This document shows, one piece after another, positions 34,796 through 44,500 of a stretch of 64,000 nt of DNA. Below the pieces are notes generated by a model. It saw only the letters and a list, made by a program, of their open reading frames with translations, did not search any database and was not told the DNA's origin. The stretch is taken from positions 4,340,001 to 4,404,000 of the forward strand of contig OY970066.1 of NCBI GenBank assembly GCA_963705285.1. Direction: 5' to 3'. Made by a program: the position numbers and the translations under genes. Origin of the DNA: JACMLD01 sp963705285. GTDB taxonomy: Bacteria > Bacteroidota > Bacteroidia > Chitinophagales > Chitinophagaceae. Position 1 is the stretch's first letter. Each line of letters opens with the position of its first letter.

Positions 34796-35287
34796 ATGAA
34801 AGACTTCTTAAAGGGATTGTTCTACGTGCCGGTTTTGATGACCACTTTGATTGCTAAAGGTCAACCCGTTTTTTCGAGGGATTCTGCCATTATTTATTTA
34901 ACTAAACTCAGCAACAAATCGGTGGTTTACCAGCAGAACAATGCAGCAGGTGCAGTAATTAATACAGACGCGGCAGTACTATACAATAATGCCAATGAGT
35001 TTGTTATTGATGAACTGATTCAATTACTGGCAGACAGCAGCAAAATACTTGCCTGCCATTATTTACTCAGCCGTTTGCTGGAACCAGGCAGCCAGCGCTT
35101 TTATCATACCACCGAAGACCTTACGGATTCTATATTGGTGATAAACAGGTTCAACGGGTTGACCTGGGTGCAGGTGTACGACAAAATCAACCTCACACAG
35201 TTTATCCGCATAGACAGCCTTGAACTACAAAAAATAACCGCGTACTGGCAGCAGAGGCGGAAGCGACTGCCCATGCCAGGTAAGTAA
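34796..35287 (+). CDS. Exported hypothetical protein
   Basis: The 163-residue product has a signal-like N-terminus (MKDFLKGLFYVPVLMTTLIAKGQP) and otherwise a mostly helical sequence with NNANEFVIDELIQLLADSSKILACHYLLSRLLEP and a basic C-terminus (YWQQRRKRLPMPGK). No family is recognised. The composition is consistent with a real secreted protein in the same style as its neighbours. Confidence 0.65.
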   Translation: MKDFLKGLFYVPVLMTTLIAKGQPVFSRDSAIIYLTKLSNKSVVYQQNNAAGAVINTDAAVLYNNANEFVIDELIQLLADSSKILACHYLLSRLLEPGSQRFYHTTEDLTDSILVINRFNGLTWVQVYDKINLTQFIRIDSLELQKITAYWQQRRKRLPMPGK

Positions 35288-35469
35288 CGAACGACCGCCC
35301 TATTTTTTTGCTAAGCTTTGTCGTAGATCACATTTGGGATTGGTATACCGGTGAAAGAACGCGCCAGGCAATTTCCGGCACGGTCTTTATATAATTTTTG
35401 CTGGACAAATGGCCCATAAAAAACGGCTACACCAAAAATAGATTTATATTCAATTTTAAAAATTATACC

Positions 35470-35688
35470 ATGCCAAATTGGTTACGTGCACTTATAGCAG
35501 GTTACGGAGCAAAAAAACTGGGCGGCGGCTGTTTTAGCACCATCCTCATTTTTATTGTTATTTACTATGCATTGGGGCAATGCAACCGGCCTGCGGCACC
35601 TGTTCAGCGGGGCAATATTCAAACACAGCAGCCTGCCAGGGCCGCTATACAGCCCGTTGCAAACAACCATTATCTAATGGTTGGATAA
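35470..35688 (+). CDS. Small membrane protein
   Basis: The 72-residue product begins MPNWLRALIAGYGAKKLGGG and has one membrane segment, CFSTILIFIVIYYALGQC, then a Gln/Pro/Ala-rich tail. The ATG at 35470 is chosen over an earlier in-frame start at 35398, which would add an unlikely leader. The GYGAKKLGGG lead before a single helix recurs in small phylum-specific proteins. Function unknown. Confidence 0.55.
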   Translation: MPNWLRALIAGYGAKKLGGGCFSTILIFIVIYYALGQCNRPAAPVQRGNIQTQQPARAAIQPVANNHYLMVG

Positions 35689-35717
35689 ATGCCAGTGAGG
35701 TTGATGGGGTATCTCTG

Positions 35718-36239
35718 CTAGTTGGTAACGGCACCATACTTCATGTGCAGCAGTTTACAACTAGTCTTTAAAATGCTGCCTGGTGGCGCAGGATGCTGCA
35801 CAATCAGTAAAAACAGGTTGTCAAACTGTGTATCAGGTATGTTAACGAATGGGGGCAGGCAACCACATGCTTTGATAAATTGCGGAACTGTGTTGGAATG
35901 CCCCGCTACCAGCACAGTTTTGTTTTTATATTTCAGGATACGCTTTAGCAATAGCGCATTGTCATCATACAATATTACCGGAACTCCTTCTGCAGTTGCC
36001 AGTGGCTGTACTGTTTTTTTTGTACGTACAAAATTGGTAGAAAACACACTGTCGATACCTGTTTGAAGCAACACTCTTTTCAACTCATTGGCCCGTATGA
36101 CTCCGAGGGCGTTTAGATCGTCTGTTACTTCCCGGTCGGCATGGCGCACAATAAAAATACGTGTAATAGACTGGGCCTGGCTAACGCCGGTCATCACCAG
36201 CATCACTAAGAATAAAAATGACCATTTGGTTGTTTGCAT
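35718..36239 (-). CDS. Exported histidine phosphatase-superfamily protein
   Basis: The 173-residue protein has a signal peptide (MQTTKWSFLFLVMLVMTGVSQAQ) and the phosphoglycerate-mutase-like motif IFIVRHADR (RHG-type catalytic His near residue 33), LNALGVIRANELKRVL, VFSTNFVRTKKTVQPLA and the second catalytic His in VLVAGHSNTVPQFI. It is shorter than acid phosphatases and resembles SixA or the small periplasmic forms common in this phylum. Substrate unknown. Confidence 0.88.
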   Translation of the reverse strand: MQTTKWSFLFLVMLVMTGVSQAQSITRIFIVRHADREVTDDLNALGVIRANELKRVLLQTGIDSVFSTNFVRTKKTVQPLATAEGVPVILYDDNALLLKRILKYKNKTVLVAGHSNTVPQFIKACGCLPPFVNIPDTQFDNLFLLIVQHPAPPGSILKTSCKLLHMKYGAVTN

Positions 36240-36432
36240 AATGTTGAATTTGAGCTGTAATTTGATCTTGCGCCACCTGCCTCTTAACTACCTATTGAAG
36301 TTCAGCTATTTTATCATCCACCCAATACCCATTTTGTAGTATTTTACCTGTTTCTTTGCCGGAAGTAGCTGGGTAAATGAAAATAGTATCGATTACCACA
36401 AGCAGTGAGAATTGTAAGCAGTAAACCAGGTT

Positions 36433-37092
36433 ATGAATAATTCATCTGTTGGGCACAGGTATTTTATCGTAAACAAACCATATGATATGCTTTCACAATT
36501 TAAAAGTGAAAGAGATGCAGTGTTGTTGGGAGATCTTGATTTTGATTTTCCAGCCGGCACCCATGCGGTAGGGAGGCTGGACAAACAGTCTGAAGGACTA
36601 TTGTTATTAACCACCAATAAAAAGGTGACGCGTTTATTGTTTCAGGGAACCACTTTGCACAAGAGGACTTATCTGGTAAAAGTTAAAAACACGGTAAGCG
36701 AACATGCGTTGCAACAAATGAAAGACGGGCTTAGCATACGTATAAAAGGCGGCGGGTATTTCACCACCACACCCTGCCATGTTCGGGTGGTTGATGAACC
36801 CGCAGAACTGTTTCAGCCGGCAAATCCATTTCCCAGTTATCCTCCATATACATGGCTGCAGATTACATTAACTGAAGGAAAGTTCAGGCAAATAAGAAAA
36901 ATGACTACGGTACTCCATCACCGCTGCCAACGGCTGATACGCACCGCTATTGAAGATATTTCTCTCGGCAGCATGCAGGCAGGCGAAGTAAAAGAGTTAC
37001 CAGAGGAATTGTTTTTTCAACTACTCCATATTACCAACTGGCAAACTGCAGCAACATGGCCAGCAGCATCAGGCGATCTGCTGGTTGAATAG
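36433..37092 (+). CDS. rRNA pseudouridine synthase, RsuA/RluE-like
   Basis: The 219-residue protein lacks an S4 domain and begins directly with the catalytic domain: YFIVNKPYDMLSQF, the catalytic Asp50 in HAVGRLDKQSEGLLLLT, HKRTYLVKV and the C-terminal LQITLTEGKFRQIRKMTTVLHHRCQRLIRTAI. This arrangement, and size, fit the RluE branch that modifies 23S rRNA U2457 in E. coli. The assignment within the RsuA/RluB/RluE/RluF group is inferred. Confidence 0.92.
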   Translation: MNNSSVGHRYFIVNKPYDMLSQFKSERDAVLLGDLDFDFPAGTHAVGRLDKQSEGLLLLTTNKKVTRLLFQGTTLHKRTYLVKVKNTVSEHALQQMKDGLSIRIKGGGYFTTTPCHVRVVDEPAELFQPANPFPSYPPYTWLQITLTEGKFRQIRKMTTVLHHRCQRLIRTAIEDISLGSMQAGEVKELPEELFFQLLHITNWQTAATWPAASGDLLVE

Positions 37093-37104
37093 ACGCTGTG
37101 CAAA

Positions 37105-37230
37105 TTATTGCTCAACATTGCCGCTTTTGTAATAGCTAAGCGAAAGTCGTTTCAAAATTTCCTCATTCTTTTCCTGAACGCTTAAAAAAATTTCCACTCT
37201 ACTCAGTTGTTTCTCGTGCGCAGCAGGCAT
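37105..37230 (-). CDS. Possible small protein, 41 residues
   Basis: An ATG at 37230 opens a 41-residue frame (MPAAHEKQLSRVEIFLSVQE to SGNVEQ) with an amphipathic, coiled-coil-like composition. It is divergent from the lysine-rich histone-like gene with 28 bp between the start codons. A longer frame on the same strand reads through the complement of that gene and is an artefact of its composition; the short form is only suggested by its protein-like sequence. Confidence 0.3.
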   Translation of the reverse strand: MPAAHEKQLSRVEIFLSVQEKNEEILKRLSLSYYKSGNVEQ

Positions 37231-37258
37231 ATTGTTTGATTGTTTACTAAAAAAAATT

Positions 37259-37549
37259 ATGGCAACCGCAGTAAGAAAAAAAGCAGCTCCAAAAAAGAAA
37301 GCTGCAGCAAAAAAGAAGTCGGCTCCCAAAAAAAAGGCAGCTCCAAAAAAGAAGACGGCCAGCGCAAAGTCAAAGAAGGCAAAGCAGCCGGCTAAAAAGA
37401 ATAAGCTGGGTGTAAAAAATTCACTGGTAAACAACATCAACAAAAGAAAAGAAAAAGGTGTGTCACGCAGCAAGAAAAAATCAACGGTTTCAAAAAAATC
37501 GTATAAAAAGATGCAGAACAACTGGGGCAAAGATAAGAAGACAAAGTAG
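37259..37549 (+). CDS. Lysine/alanine-rich histone H1-like DNA-binding protein
   Basis: The 96-residue protein from the ATG at 37259 is built of K/A/P repeats (KKAAPKKKAAAKKKSAPKKK) followed by a basic tail (KKKSTVSKKSYKKMQNNWGK). This resembles the C-terminal tail of eukaryotic histone H1 and bacterial Hc1/AlgP-type nucleoid proteins, which neutralise and compact DNA. It is preceded by AT-rich DNA with no clear ribosome site and followed by a strong terminator, so it is a single-gene unit. Confidence 0.8.
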   Translation: MATAVRKKAAPKKKAAAKKKSAPKKKAAPKKKTASAKSKKAKQPAKKNKLGVKNSLVNNINKRKEKGVSRSKKKSTVSKKSYKKMQNNWGKDKKTK

Positions 37550-37588
37550 CAGCTACCGATTGGTTGTTGATATGGCTTACTTGTATTG

Positions 37589-37620
37589 ATGGGATGTCTT
37601 TGGTACATCCCATTTCTTTT
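37589..37620 (+). terminator. Rho-independent terminator after the histone-like gene
   Basis: ATGGGATGT and ACATCCCAT form a perfect 9-bp stem around CTTTGGT, followed by TTCTTTT, 40 bp after the stop. Confidence 0.85.
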
Positions 37621-37720
37621 GCCAATGCATTAGACTAAGCCAGGCGCGACGATATCCTAAAGGCCTTACGATATGTAATTTTTTATACTTAATTTGGACA
37701 ACTCATCAATCAAATACAAT

Positions 37721-38689
37721 ATGAAAAGAAGTGTTACAGTGATTGCTCGTCGCATTTTGTTAATGACATTTGTTATGGTAACCGGCTTTTATAGTGCAAA
37801 AGCAAATACCACTCGTACGGCAGCAGATTCCGGAAAACTGGAAGGCCGTTGGGATATTACCGTGACCATGGATGGAAAAGAACTGCCCTCGTGGTTGGAA
37901 GTAGAATTGTCGGGCGTTAAAACGCTGGTGGGACGATTTGTAGGTACGGGCGGTAGTGCAAGGCCCATATCTAAAGTGCATTTTGACGGCGTTAAAATGA
38001 ATTTTGCCATCCCGCCACAATGGGATAAAGGTGATAATGATATGCTGTTTGCGGCGACGCTGCAGGGCGATAGCCTTACTGGCACCATGACGGCGGTTGA
38101 CGGCAAGACCTATAACTGGGTGGGACATCGTGCACCTGCTTTGCGCCGTAACAAAGCTGCCGTTTGGGGAACGCCCATTCAGCTGTTCAATGGAAAAGAT
38201 TTGAAAGGCTGGCATGCACATGAAAAAGCCAATCAATGGATAGTTGAGAATGGCATATTGCGTAGCCCGAAATCCGGCGCCAACCTGGTAACCGACCAAA
38301 CCTTTACCGACTTTAAACTGCACATAGAATTTCGTTATCCAAAAGAAAGCAACAGCGGTGTTTACCTGCGTGGCCGTTATGAGGTGCAGGTAGAAGATGA
38401 CAAGGGTTTGGAACCTACATCGCACCACTTTAGCGGCATATACGGTTTTCTTTCACCCAGTGAAATGATGGCAAAGGCGGCGGGAGAGTGGCAATCGTAT
38501 GATATTACGTTGGTGGGAAGAATGGTAACGGTAATCGCTAATGGAAAAATGGTTATCTGCAACCAGGAAATACCCGGTATCACCGGCGGAGCGCTCAATA
38601 GTAAAGAAGGAGAACCCGGGCCTATTTATATTCAGGGCGATCACGGCCCCGTTGATTACAGGAACATTGTTATTACCCCGGCGAAGTAA
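37721..38689 (+). CDS. Exported DUF1080 protein (3-keto-disaccharide hydrolase-like)
   Basis: From the ATG at 37721 the product is 322 residues with a signal peptide (MKRSVTVIARRILLMTFVMV to about residue 28). Residues about 40-130 (GRWDITVTMDGKELPSWLEVELSG) form a beta-rich lead domain; residues about 145-322 form the DUF1080 domain (IQLFNGKDLKGWHAHEKANQWIVENGILRS, FRYPKESNSGVYLRGRYEVQVED, WQSYDITLVGRMVTVIANGKMV, GPIYIQGDHGPVDYRNIVITP). Members have a concanavalin-like fold and some hydrolyse 3-keto-glycosides. It is not near other glycan genes here, so the substrate is open. Confidence 0.9.
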   Translation: MKRSVTVIARRILLMTFVMVTGFYSAKANTTRTAADSGKLEGRWDITVTMDGKELPSWLEVELSGVKTLVGRFVGTGGSARPISKVHFDGVKMNFAIPPQWDKGDNDMLFAATLQGDSLTGTMTAVDGKTYNWVGHRAPALRRNKAAVWGTPIQLFNGKDLKGWHAHEKANQWIVENGILRSPKSGANLVTDQTFTDFKLHIEFRYPKESNSGVYLRGRYEVQVEDDKGLEPTSHHFSGIYGFLSPSEMMAKAAGEWQSYDITLVGRMVTVIANGKMVICNQEIPGITGGALNSKEGEPGPIYIQGDHGPVDYRNIVITPAK

Positions 38690-38696
38690 TTGCTGA

Positions 38697-38905
38697 TTGC
38701 GGGATTTTGAGATTTTGAGATTCTCCTGCAAAAAAAATTGCGGAATTTGAAGATTACCCGGTGTGTTTCATTCCAGTAAATCTCCAAATTCCGCAATCTC
38801 AAAATCAGCAATGGCGCTAAATCTCTAAATTCCGCAATCTCAAAATCCCGCAATCAGCATTGGGGCTAAATCTCTAAATTCCGCAATCTCAAAATCCCGC
38901 AATCT
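38697..38905. repeat. Direct repeats of CCGCAATCTCAAAATC
   Basis: CCGCAATCTCAAAATC recurs at about 38791, 38832 and 38881, alternating with TAAATCTCTAAATT, and its inverse (GATTTTGAGATT) lies at 38703-38722, so the first and last copies can pair as a large hairpin between the convergent DUF1080 and DinB genes. The same module occurs at about 13703-13722. Confidence 0.75.
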
Positions 38906-39460
38906 TTAAAACAGTTTCTCCTGAGGCGGTTTAATACCCAATAACCGAATATAAATAGTAGTTTGTCCGCGGTGGTGGGTCTGGTGTTCAAATGTTTTTG
39001 TCATTAAGCCAAACTTGGTTTCTTCATACTGCATGATTTTCTTTTTCTCGCCCCATTTGCTTACGTCAGATGTTTTCACTGCATTGATGCAGAAATCATA
39101 ACTGGCGTTTACAAAATACATAACAGAATCTTTTGATTGGGCGCCGGCACTTTTTTCCAAATCGCCACGCATAAACGGGGCCTTTTGGTCAGTTGCGCCC
39201 GACATCAGAAAAATATTACCGCCAGCCAGGTGCAACATCTGCTGTGCAAAACTGCGCACGCTGTCTACGGCTTTAAATGAATACTTGTCTGCCGGCATGG
39301 TATTCAGGTATTCATTGGTATAAACCTTGGCCCTTTCCCAATCTTTTACCAGCTGGGCTTTAATATCATCTGAAGTTAACGCTTGTGATTGCGCAGTAAA
39401 AGCAGTAGCAAAACATAACACAGGCAATAGTAATAATGCCCGAAGATGCATCTTTCTCAT
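38906..39460 (-). CDS. Exported DinB-superfamily protein
   Basis: About 184 residues from the ATG at 39460 (a TTG at 39478 is the alternative), with signal peptide RALLLLPVLCFATAFTAQSQ. The remainder is a four-helix DinB/YfiT-like bundle: LVKDWERAKVYTNEYLNTMPADKYSFKAVDSVRSFAQQMLHLAGGN and FEHQTHHRGQTTIYIRLLGIKPP. The metal-binding histidines are at HLAGGN and QTHHRGQ. Enzymes of this fold are metal-dependent transferases; the secreted form common in Bacteroidota has no assigned reaction. Confidence 0.88.
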   Translation of the reverse strand: MRKMHLRALLLLPVLCFATAFTAQSQALTSDDIKAQLVKDWERAKVYTNEYLNTMPADKYSFKAVDSVRSFAQQMLHLAGGNIFLMSGATDQKAPFMRGDLEKSAGAQSKDSVMYFVNASYDFCINAVKTSDVSKWGEKKKIMQYEETKFGLMTKTFEHQTHHRGQTTIYIRLLGIKPPQEKLF

Positions 39461-39571
39461 AAATTTAGTTTTAGGCAATTAAGGTAGGTAAAAAGCCTCG
39501 TTTTCAAATATATTTCATGGCTGATTGCCTGATTGAAGGATCATGTTCAATACATGCACCCTCCAATACTT

Positions 39572-41410
39572 TTACAGTTCAAATTCCCAAACGGTTCTGT
39601 ACACCCCATGCTTTTCAATATAGGTGATAAATGAATGGTAGAAAGGATCGGCCCCAATGGTAGCACTGTCGCCAATTACAAACAATTGTTCTTTAGCGCG
39701 GGTAATGGCCACATTCATACGACGATAATCTTTTAAAAAACCGATATCTCCATCATCGTTGCTGCGGACAAGCGATAAAATAACCGTTTCTTTTTCCTGG
39801 CCCTGAAAACTGTCGATGGTACTGATGCGCATCGCCGCAGGCAAAACTTCTTTTGCAGCGGTTACCTGCCCGGAGTAGGGCGAAATAAAGGCACAGGTGG
39901 AAGCATTGATGGCTTCGGTTTCAATCAGCTTCTGCACCAACTGCAGCTCTCCTTTATTTTGCAGGCTTACACCGTCATTGCCACGCGTTTCATTAAACCC
40001 AGAACCTGCTGTGTCGATAAAGCTGATGTGGGCGCCGGTGTTGGCAAGATGCGCAGCGCTTAGCAAAAGGCCCTGGTAAAAATAGTTGCCCGAAAAACCG
40101 GCAATAGCCTCACGCATCCTGTATTGTGTATTTAATAAGAAAACAGGTTGCACGGTGGCCACTGCTGTTTCTAAAATAGACCGGTTCAAACCAAGGCGGG
40201 CTGCTTCATGGCTCAGTACTGTTGGAGGCAATTGCAGGTGATCGCCCGCCAGTACATATTTTTTTGCCAGTGGAAAAATGCACCAGGCCAGCGGCTCTAT
40301 GCATTGCCCGGCTTCATCAAGTACTAACGTTTCAAAATTGAGCTGATGTATTTTTGCATCGTAAATGCCTACCGGTGTGCCTGCAATCACGTTGGCTTCC
40401 ATATACAGTTTCTCCTCATTGTAGGCCTGCAACTTCTTTATTTCGGTGCGAATGTTCTTTACTTCTTTAAATAAAAGATTGCGCTGCTCCCTTTCTGCTT
40501 TTCCAAAATGTTTTTTGTATTTAAGTGCCATCTTCCTGAACTCTTCAGCCCTGATTTTTAATTGCTTGATTTCTTTTAACTGCTTGCTGTTTGACAACCT
40601 GCCTTCGGGGGTATGACTAAAAATGGTCTCATCTACCTTGCTGGTGTTGCCGACCCTTAACAGGTTGATGCCTTGCTGCAACAATCCTTTCGCAATATTA
40701 TCCACTGCCGTATTGCTCGGTGCCGATACCAATACTTTCTGGCCCTGCTTTACCAATTGCACAATGGCTTCTATGAGCGTGGTGGTTTTACCGGTTCCGG
40801 GAGGGCCGTGTACAATGGCGATGTGCTCGTTTTCCACAATGGCAGCCACGGCCTGTTGCTGGCTAAGGTTGAGATTTTTATTGCGTAAAGTCAGATTGGT
40901 TGTAAACGTTGGTATCGTAGAAGGACTGGCGGCCCTGGTTTGGTGCAGCTGTTCAAATAATGTAAATAGCGGTAGGTTGGCTTCCAGCTCATTCAATGCT
41001 TTTTTCATGATGCTGGTAGTGCGCTGGTCGGGTGCCAGTTTAATACCTACACCATTTTCTTCTATCCAGTCGGGAAAGTCGGGTGCAAACAACCTGCAGT
41101 CGCCGGTTTTACCATCCAGGCCCATCAGTATACCTTTCACCGGTTCTTCGCCTGCAAAAAAACATTCAATGGAAGCACCATCCCTGAACTGGTTGGTTTC
41201 TGCAGGAAAGTTGATCCGGAAACTGAATTCAGGATAGTCTGCATAGCCAAAATTTTTCCGTGTAATGGTAATGGGGTGCAGGGCCAGGCCTTCCGCTTTA
41301 AGCGATTTGAGTGTGTGCTGCTGATCAAGGCTAAACCTGGCTACCTGTTCTTTTTCTTCCAGCTCAATACTCTGCAGCATTTTTTTTATGTGCGGATGTG
41401 TTACGGGCAT
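39572..41410 (-). CDS. Superfamily 1 DNA/RNA helicase (Upf1/IGHMBP2-like)
   Basis: The 612-residue protein has a beta-barrel-like N-terminal region (to about 175) inside which VARFSLDQQHTLKSLKAEGLALHPI and the gated RINFPAETNQF lead into the helicase core: Q-motif LNLSQQQAVAAIV, Walker A GPPGTGKTTTL (202-212), VLVSAPSNTAVDNIAKGL (Ia), Walker B LVLDEAGQCIEP, LAGDHLQLPPTV (III), TQYRM (IV), STIDSFQGQEKETVILSLVRSND (V) and RRMNVAITRAKEQLFVIGD (VI). A coiled-coil insertion near 285-335 matches the 1B stalk of Upf1-like enzymes. It is likely cytoplasmic and 5'-to-3' in polarity; the physiological role is not clear from context. Confidence 0.95.
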   Translation of the reverse strand: MPVTHPHIKKMLQSIELEEKEQVARFSLDQQHTLKSLKAEGLALHPITITRKNFGYADYPEFSFRINFPAETNQFRDGASIECFFAGEEPVKGILMGLDGKTGDCRLFAPDFPDWIEENGVGIKLAPDQRTTSIMKKALNELEANLPLFTLFEQLHQTRAASPSTIPTFTTNLTLRNKNLNLSQQQAVAAIVENEHIAIVHGPPGTGKTTTLIEAIVQLVKQGQKVLVSAPSNTAVDNIAKGLLQQGINLLRVGNTSKVDETIFSHTPEGRLSNSKQLKEIKQLKIRAEEFRKMALKYKKHFGKAEREQRNLLFKEVKNIRTEIKKLQAYNEEKLYMEANVIAGTPVGIYDAKIHQLNFETLVLDEAGQCIEPLAWCIFPLAKKYVLAGDHLQLPPTVLSHEAARLGLNRSILETAVATVQPVFLLNTQYRMREAIAGFSGNYFYQGLLLSAAHLANTGAHISFIDTAGSGFNETRGNDGVSLQNKGELQLVQKLIETEAINASTCAFISPYSGQVTAAKEVLPAAMRISTIDSFQGQEKETVILSLVRSNDDGDIGFLKDYRRMNVAITRAKEQLFVIGDSATIGADPFYHSFITYIEKHGVYRTVWEFEL

Positions 41411-41493
41411 GGCGCGAAGTTATGTGTTGTATGCTTTACGTACTGCGTTGCATGTGCGGTGGTACAGACTGGTGGTGTCTGGCGGATTTTATT

Positions 41494-41501
41494 TACTTTT
41501 A
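41494..41501 (+). promoter_or_regulatory. Possible -7 promoter element of the caspase-TPR gene
   Basis: TACTTTTA fits TAnnTTTG except at the last base, 59 bp before the start at 41561, in the divergent gap with the helicase gene. Confidence 0.4.
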
Positions 41502-41560
41502 GTAGTACCTGGCAGCAGCAATCCAACGCGTAACATAAACAACCCCCCGAACCGTCTTGC

Positions 41561-44500
41561 ATGAAACAAATACTTTTATCTCTTCTTGTGCTTTCAAGCG
41601 CTGCTGTATTTTGCCAGAGCAGTAAAACGTATGCGGTGGTGGTGGGTATTTCAACTTATTCAAGCCCGGGTATACCGCAACTGGCATTTGCACATAAAGA
41701 TGCCATGGTGTTTGCAGATTACCTTACATCAAAAGCTGGCGGACAAGTACCGCAGGAAAACATCCGGTTGCTGCTTAATGAGAATGCAACGTATGCGGCT
41801 ATTTATGACGCGCTGGACTGGCTGCTGAATACCTGCCAGAAAAACGACCTCGTGTATTTTTATTTTTCCGGCCACGGCGATATGGAAAACAGTACCATGT
41901 ACAAACTGGGGTTTCTACTTTCTTACAATACACCGCGCACCAATTACATCAATAATGCTGTGCGTATTGAAGATGTTAACAACATCGCTAATACACTTTC
42001 TGTGAAGGTAAATGCAAAAGTGGTATTGCTCACCGATGCTTGTCACTCTGGCAACCTGGCGGGCAGCGATTTCCGTGGCAGCCTGCTGGCGGGCGAAGAA
42101 TTGCGGGCAGTACAGAGCAAAGAAATACGCATTAGTTCCTGCGCACCTGATCAGCTATCGGCAGAAGATGAAGGGTGGGGCGGGGGAAGAGGTGTGTTTT
42201 CCTTTTACCTGGTAGACGGCCTTAGCGGATTGGCAGATGCCAACCACGATAAAATAATTACAGTTAATGAAATAAAAAATTACCTGGACGCTTCGTTGGC
42301 AACGGACGCATTGCTGGTGCAGAAAGGCATGAAACAGAGCCCGGTTGTAAAAGGCAGCAGCCTGTTTCAACTGGCATCCGTAGATCAATCCACCCAGGAT
42401 GCATTACAAAAACAATCTGCGGGTATGATAGCCAGCCAACAGGGTAGGTCGCCCATAGTGGCAGGTGCATTAAAGCCATTACCACCGCAACCACAGGCAT
42501 GGGTATTTAATTTATTGCAGCGCGTAAACCCGGAAGCGTTGTTCAATTTTGCGGAACTGAATAAACTCCCGCGGACGGCGATTCCGCAGGCGGCGCTGCG
42601 TATGCTGGCCGATAGCGTAAAAGCGCACGCTTCAATACAGGAATTTGTAAAAGATACCCAGTATTTCAGCACGTATAAAATGGAGCTGCTGCAACAAACG
42701 CTCAACAGTAATAAAGATGCAGTGGCGCGTTTTAATAACAAGCTGGCGGTGGCCTTAAGCGATCGCGGCCAGGAAATCATCAACAAGTATCTTGAAGGCG
42801 ACGCTGCAGAACTGGAACGCATGCGTTATTATAACAGCAACAGCAGCGGTTATGATGTATACCCCGATATGTTTGCTGTTGCCATCAATCTTACCGAGCC
42901 ATCCAATTATTTATATCACCTGTTACAGATAAAACTCCATTATTTTTCAGGGGTTGCAGCGCGCATAAAAATACCCACCGTGCAAGACCCCCGGAGCCTG
43001 ATTGCCTTTGCGCTTTCCGAGCAACAAAAAGCTTTTCAGCTCGAAGAGAATGCCGCATACATTCAAAATGAATTGGGCGCACTTTTTCTGCTCAGTAACA
43101 ACCTTGGTGAAGCAGAAACAAAACTGAAACGGGCTTCACAAATTGCACCCAAATGGGCCATTCCGCATGCCAACCTTGCGGCGCTCTACATTAATAAAAA
43201 AGATTTTGAACAGGCAAATACTGAAATAAAAACCGCTATCTCATTACAGCCAGATTTGCAGGCATCCTATATATTAAGTGGCTTCATTAATGAGCAACGC
43301 CATTTTTTGTTGCAGGCCGAAGAATTTTTCTGGAAAAGCATTTACCTTAATTCACGCCATTACCTGCCTTTTGAACGCCTTGGGTTTGTATACATGAGCA
43401 CCACCCAATACAAAAAAGCAGATTCTTGTTTGTACGAAGCCGACAAAAGGAAAAAAGGTTATCATTTTACACCCGGGCTGCCAAAAGTGCTGCCGCCATT
43501 TATAGTACCATTTAACGCAGTGGAGGTTCCTTGCACCATTGACAGTGCAGCGGTTGCCAAAGACGATGCAATGGGTATTTTTGCGCTTGGCATACAGGCG
43601 TATAACACGGGCAAAGATGCTGATGCAGAAAGGCGTTTCAAAGAAGTTATCCGTATAGATAAAAGCAATCCGCTGGCATACCACTATCTTGGCAAACTGC
43701 TGTATGCCCAGCAGCGCTGGCAGGAAGGGGCTATTATATTTAAGCTGGCAATAGTTTATCAGTTGGATACGACTGCTTTTAACGCCTATGCCGCAAACCT
43801 GGTCAAAAAACTACGGCAAACCAAATCAAAAGATTGTATCGTAAAAGTTTTTCTGGGCAACCGGTACAATGGGATAGACGATTATTATTTTGCGGGCAGA
43901 TTGTATGAAAAATGGAATCATTTTACAGAGGCGGAAGCACAATACAGGCAGATTATTGCATTGCAGCCACTGGGTACAGGCGGTTATTATTTGCTTTGGA
44001 ATATGCTGGAAAAAGTTGCCCGCTATAATGATGCGGAAGATGTGTTGAAAAGTTTTGTAACGGTCAATATGGGACGGGGAGAGCCGGAACTCGCCGGTTT
44101 CTACCGCCGCATGATTGCGCGTTTCCCTGGCAATGGCGATTATTATTACAAAGCGGGCCGTGTTTTTTATTTCATCAGTGCGCGTGATCCGCAACAATAT
44201 CCCGGCGACAAAAAGCAGTTGTTGCCCGACTCACATGCTGAAGTATACGAGACGGTGTATACCAGCCCCTCACGCATCATGAACGATGGTGATAATCTTA
44301 TACCCGGCATTTTAGAGGCCATCCTTGTTGCGCAGGATATCATCAGGCCCTTGTCTGATGGTATTGATATGTTACAAAAAGCAGACTCGCTTTTGACCTA
44401 CGATAACGACGCACTGGCAGACATCAATTACAAAATTGGTGACCTGTATGTCTGGCAGGGAATTGCCACCAAAGCGGTGCCGTATTACCATAAATCGCTC

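Noticed and set aside
37105..37608. 167-residue minus-strand protein covering the histone-like gene
   Set aside because: Most of it is the Phe/Ala-rich complement of the lysine-rich gene; only the first 126 bp region could hold a short independent frame.
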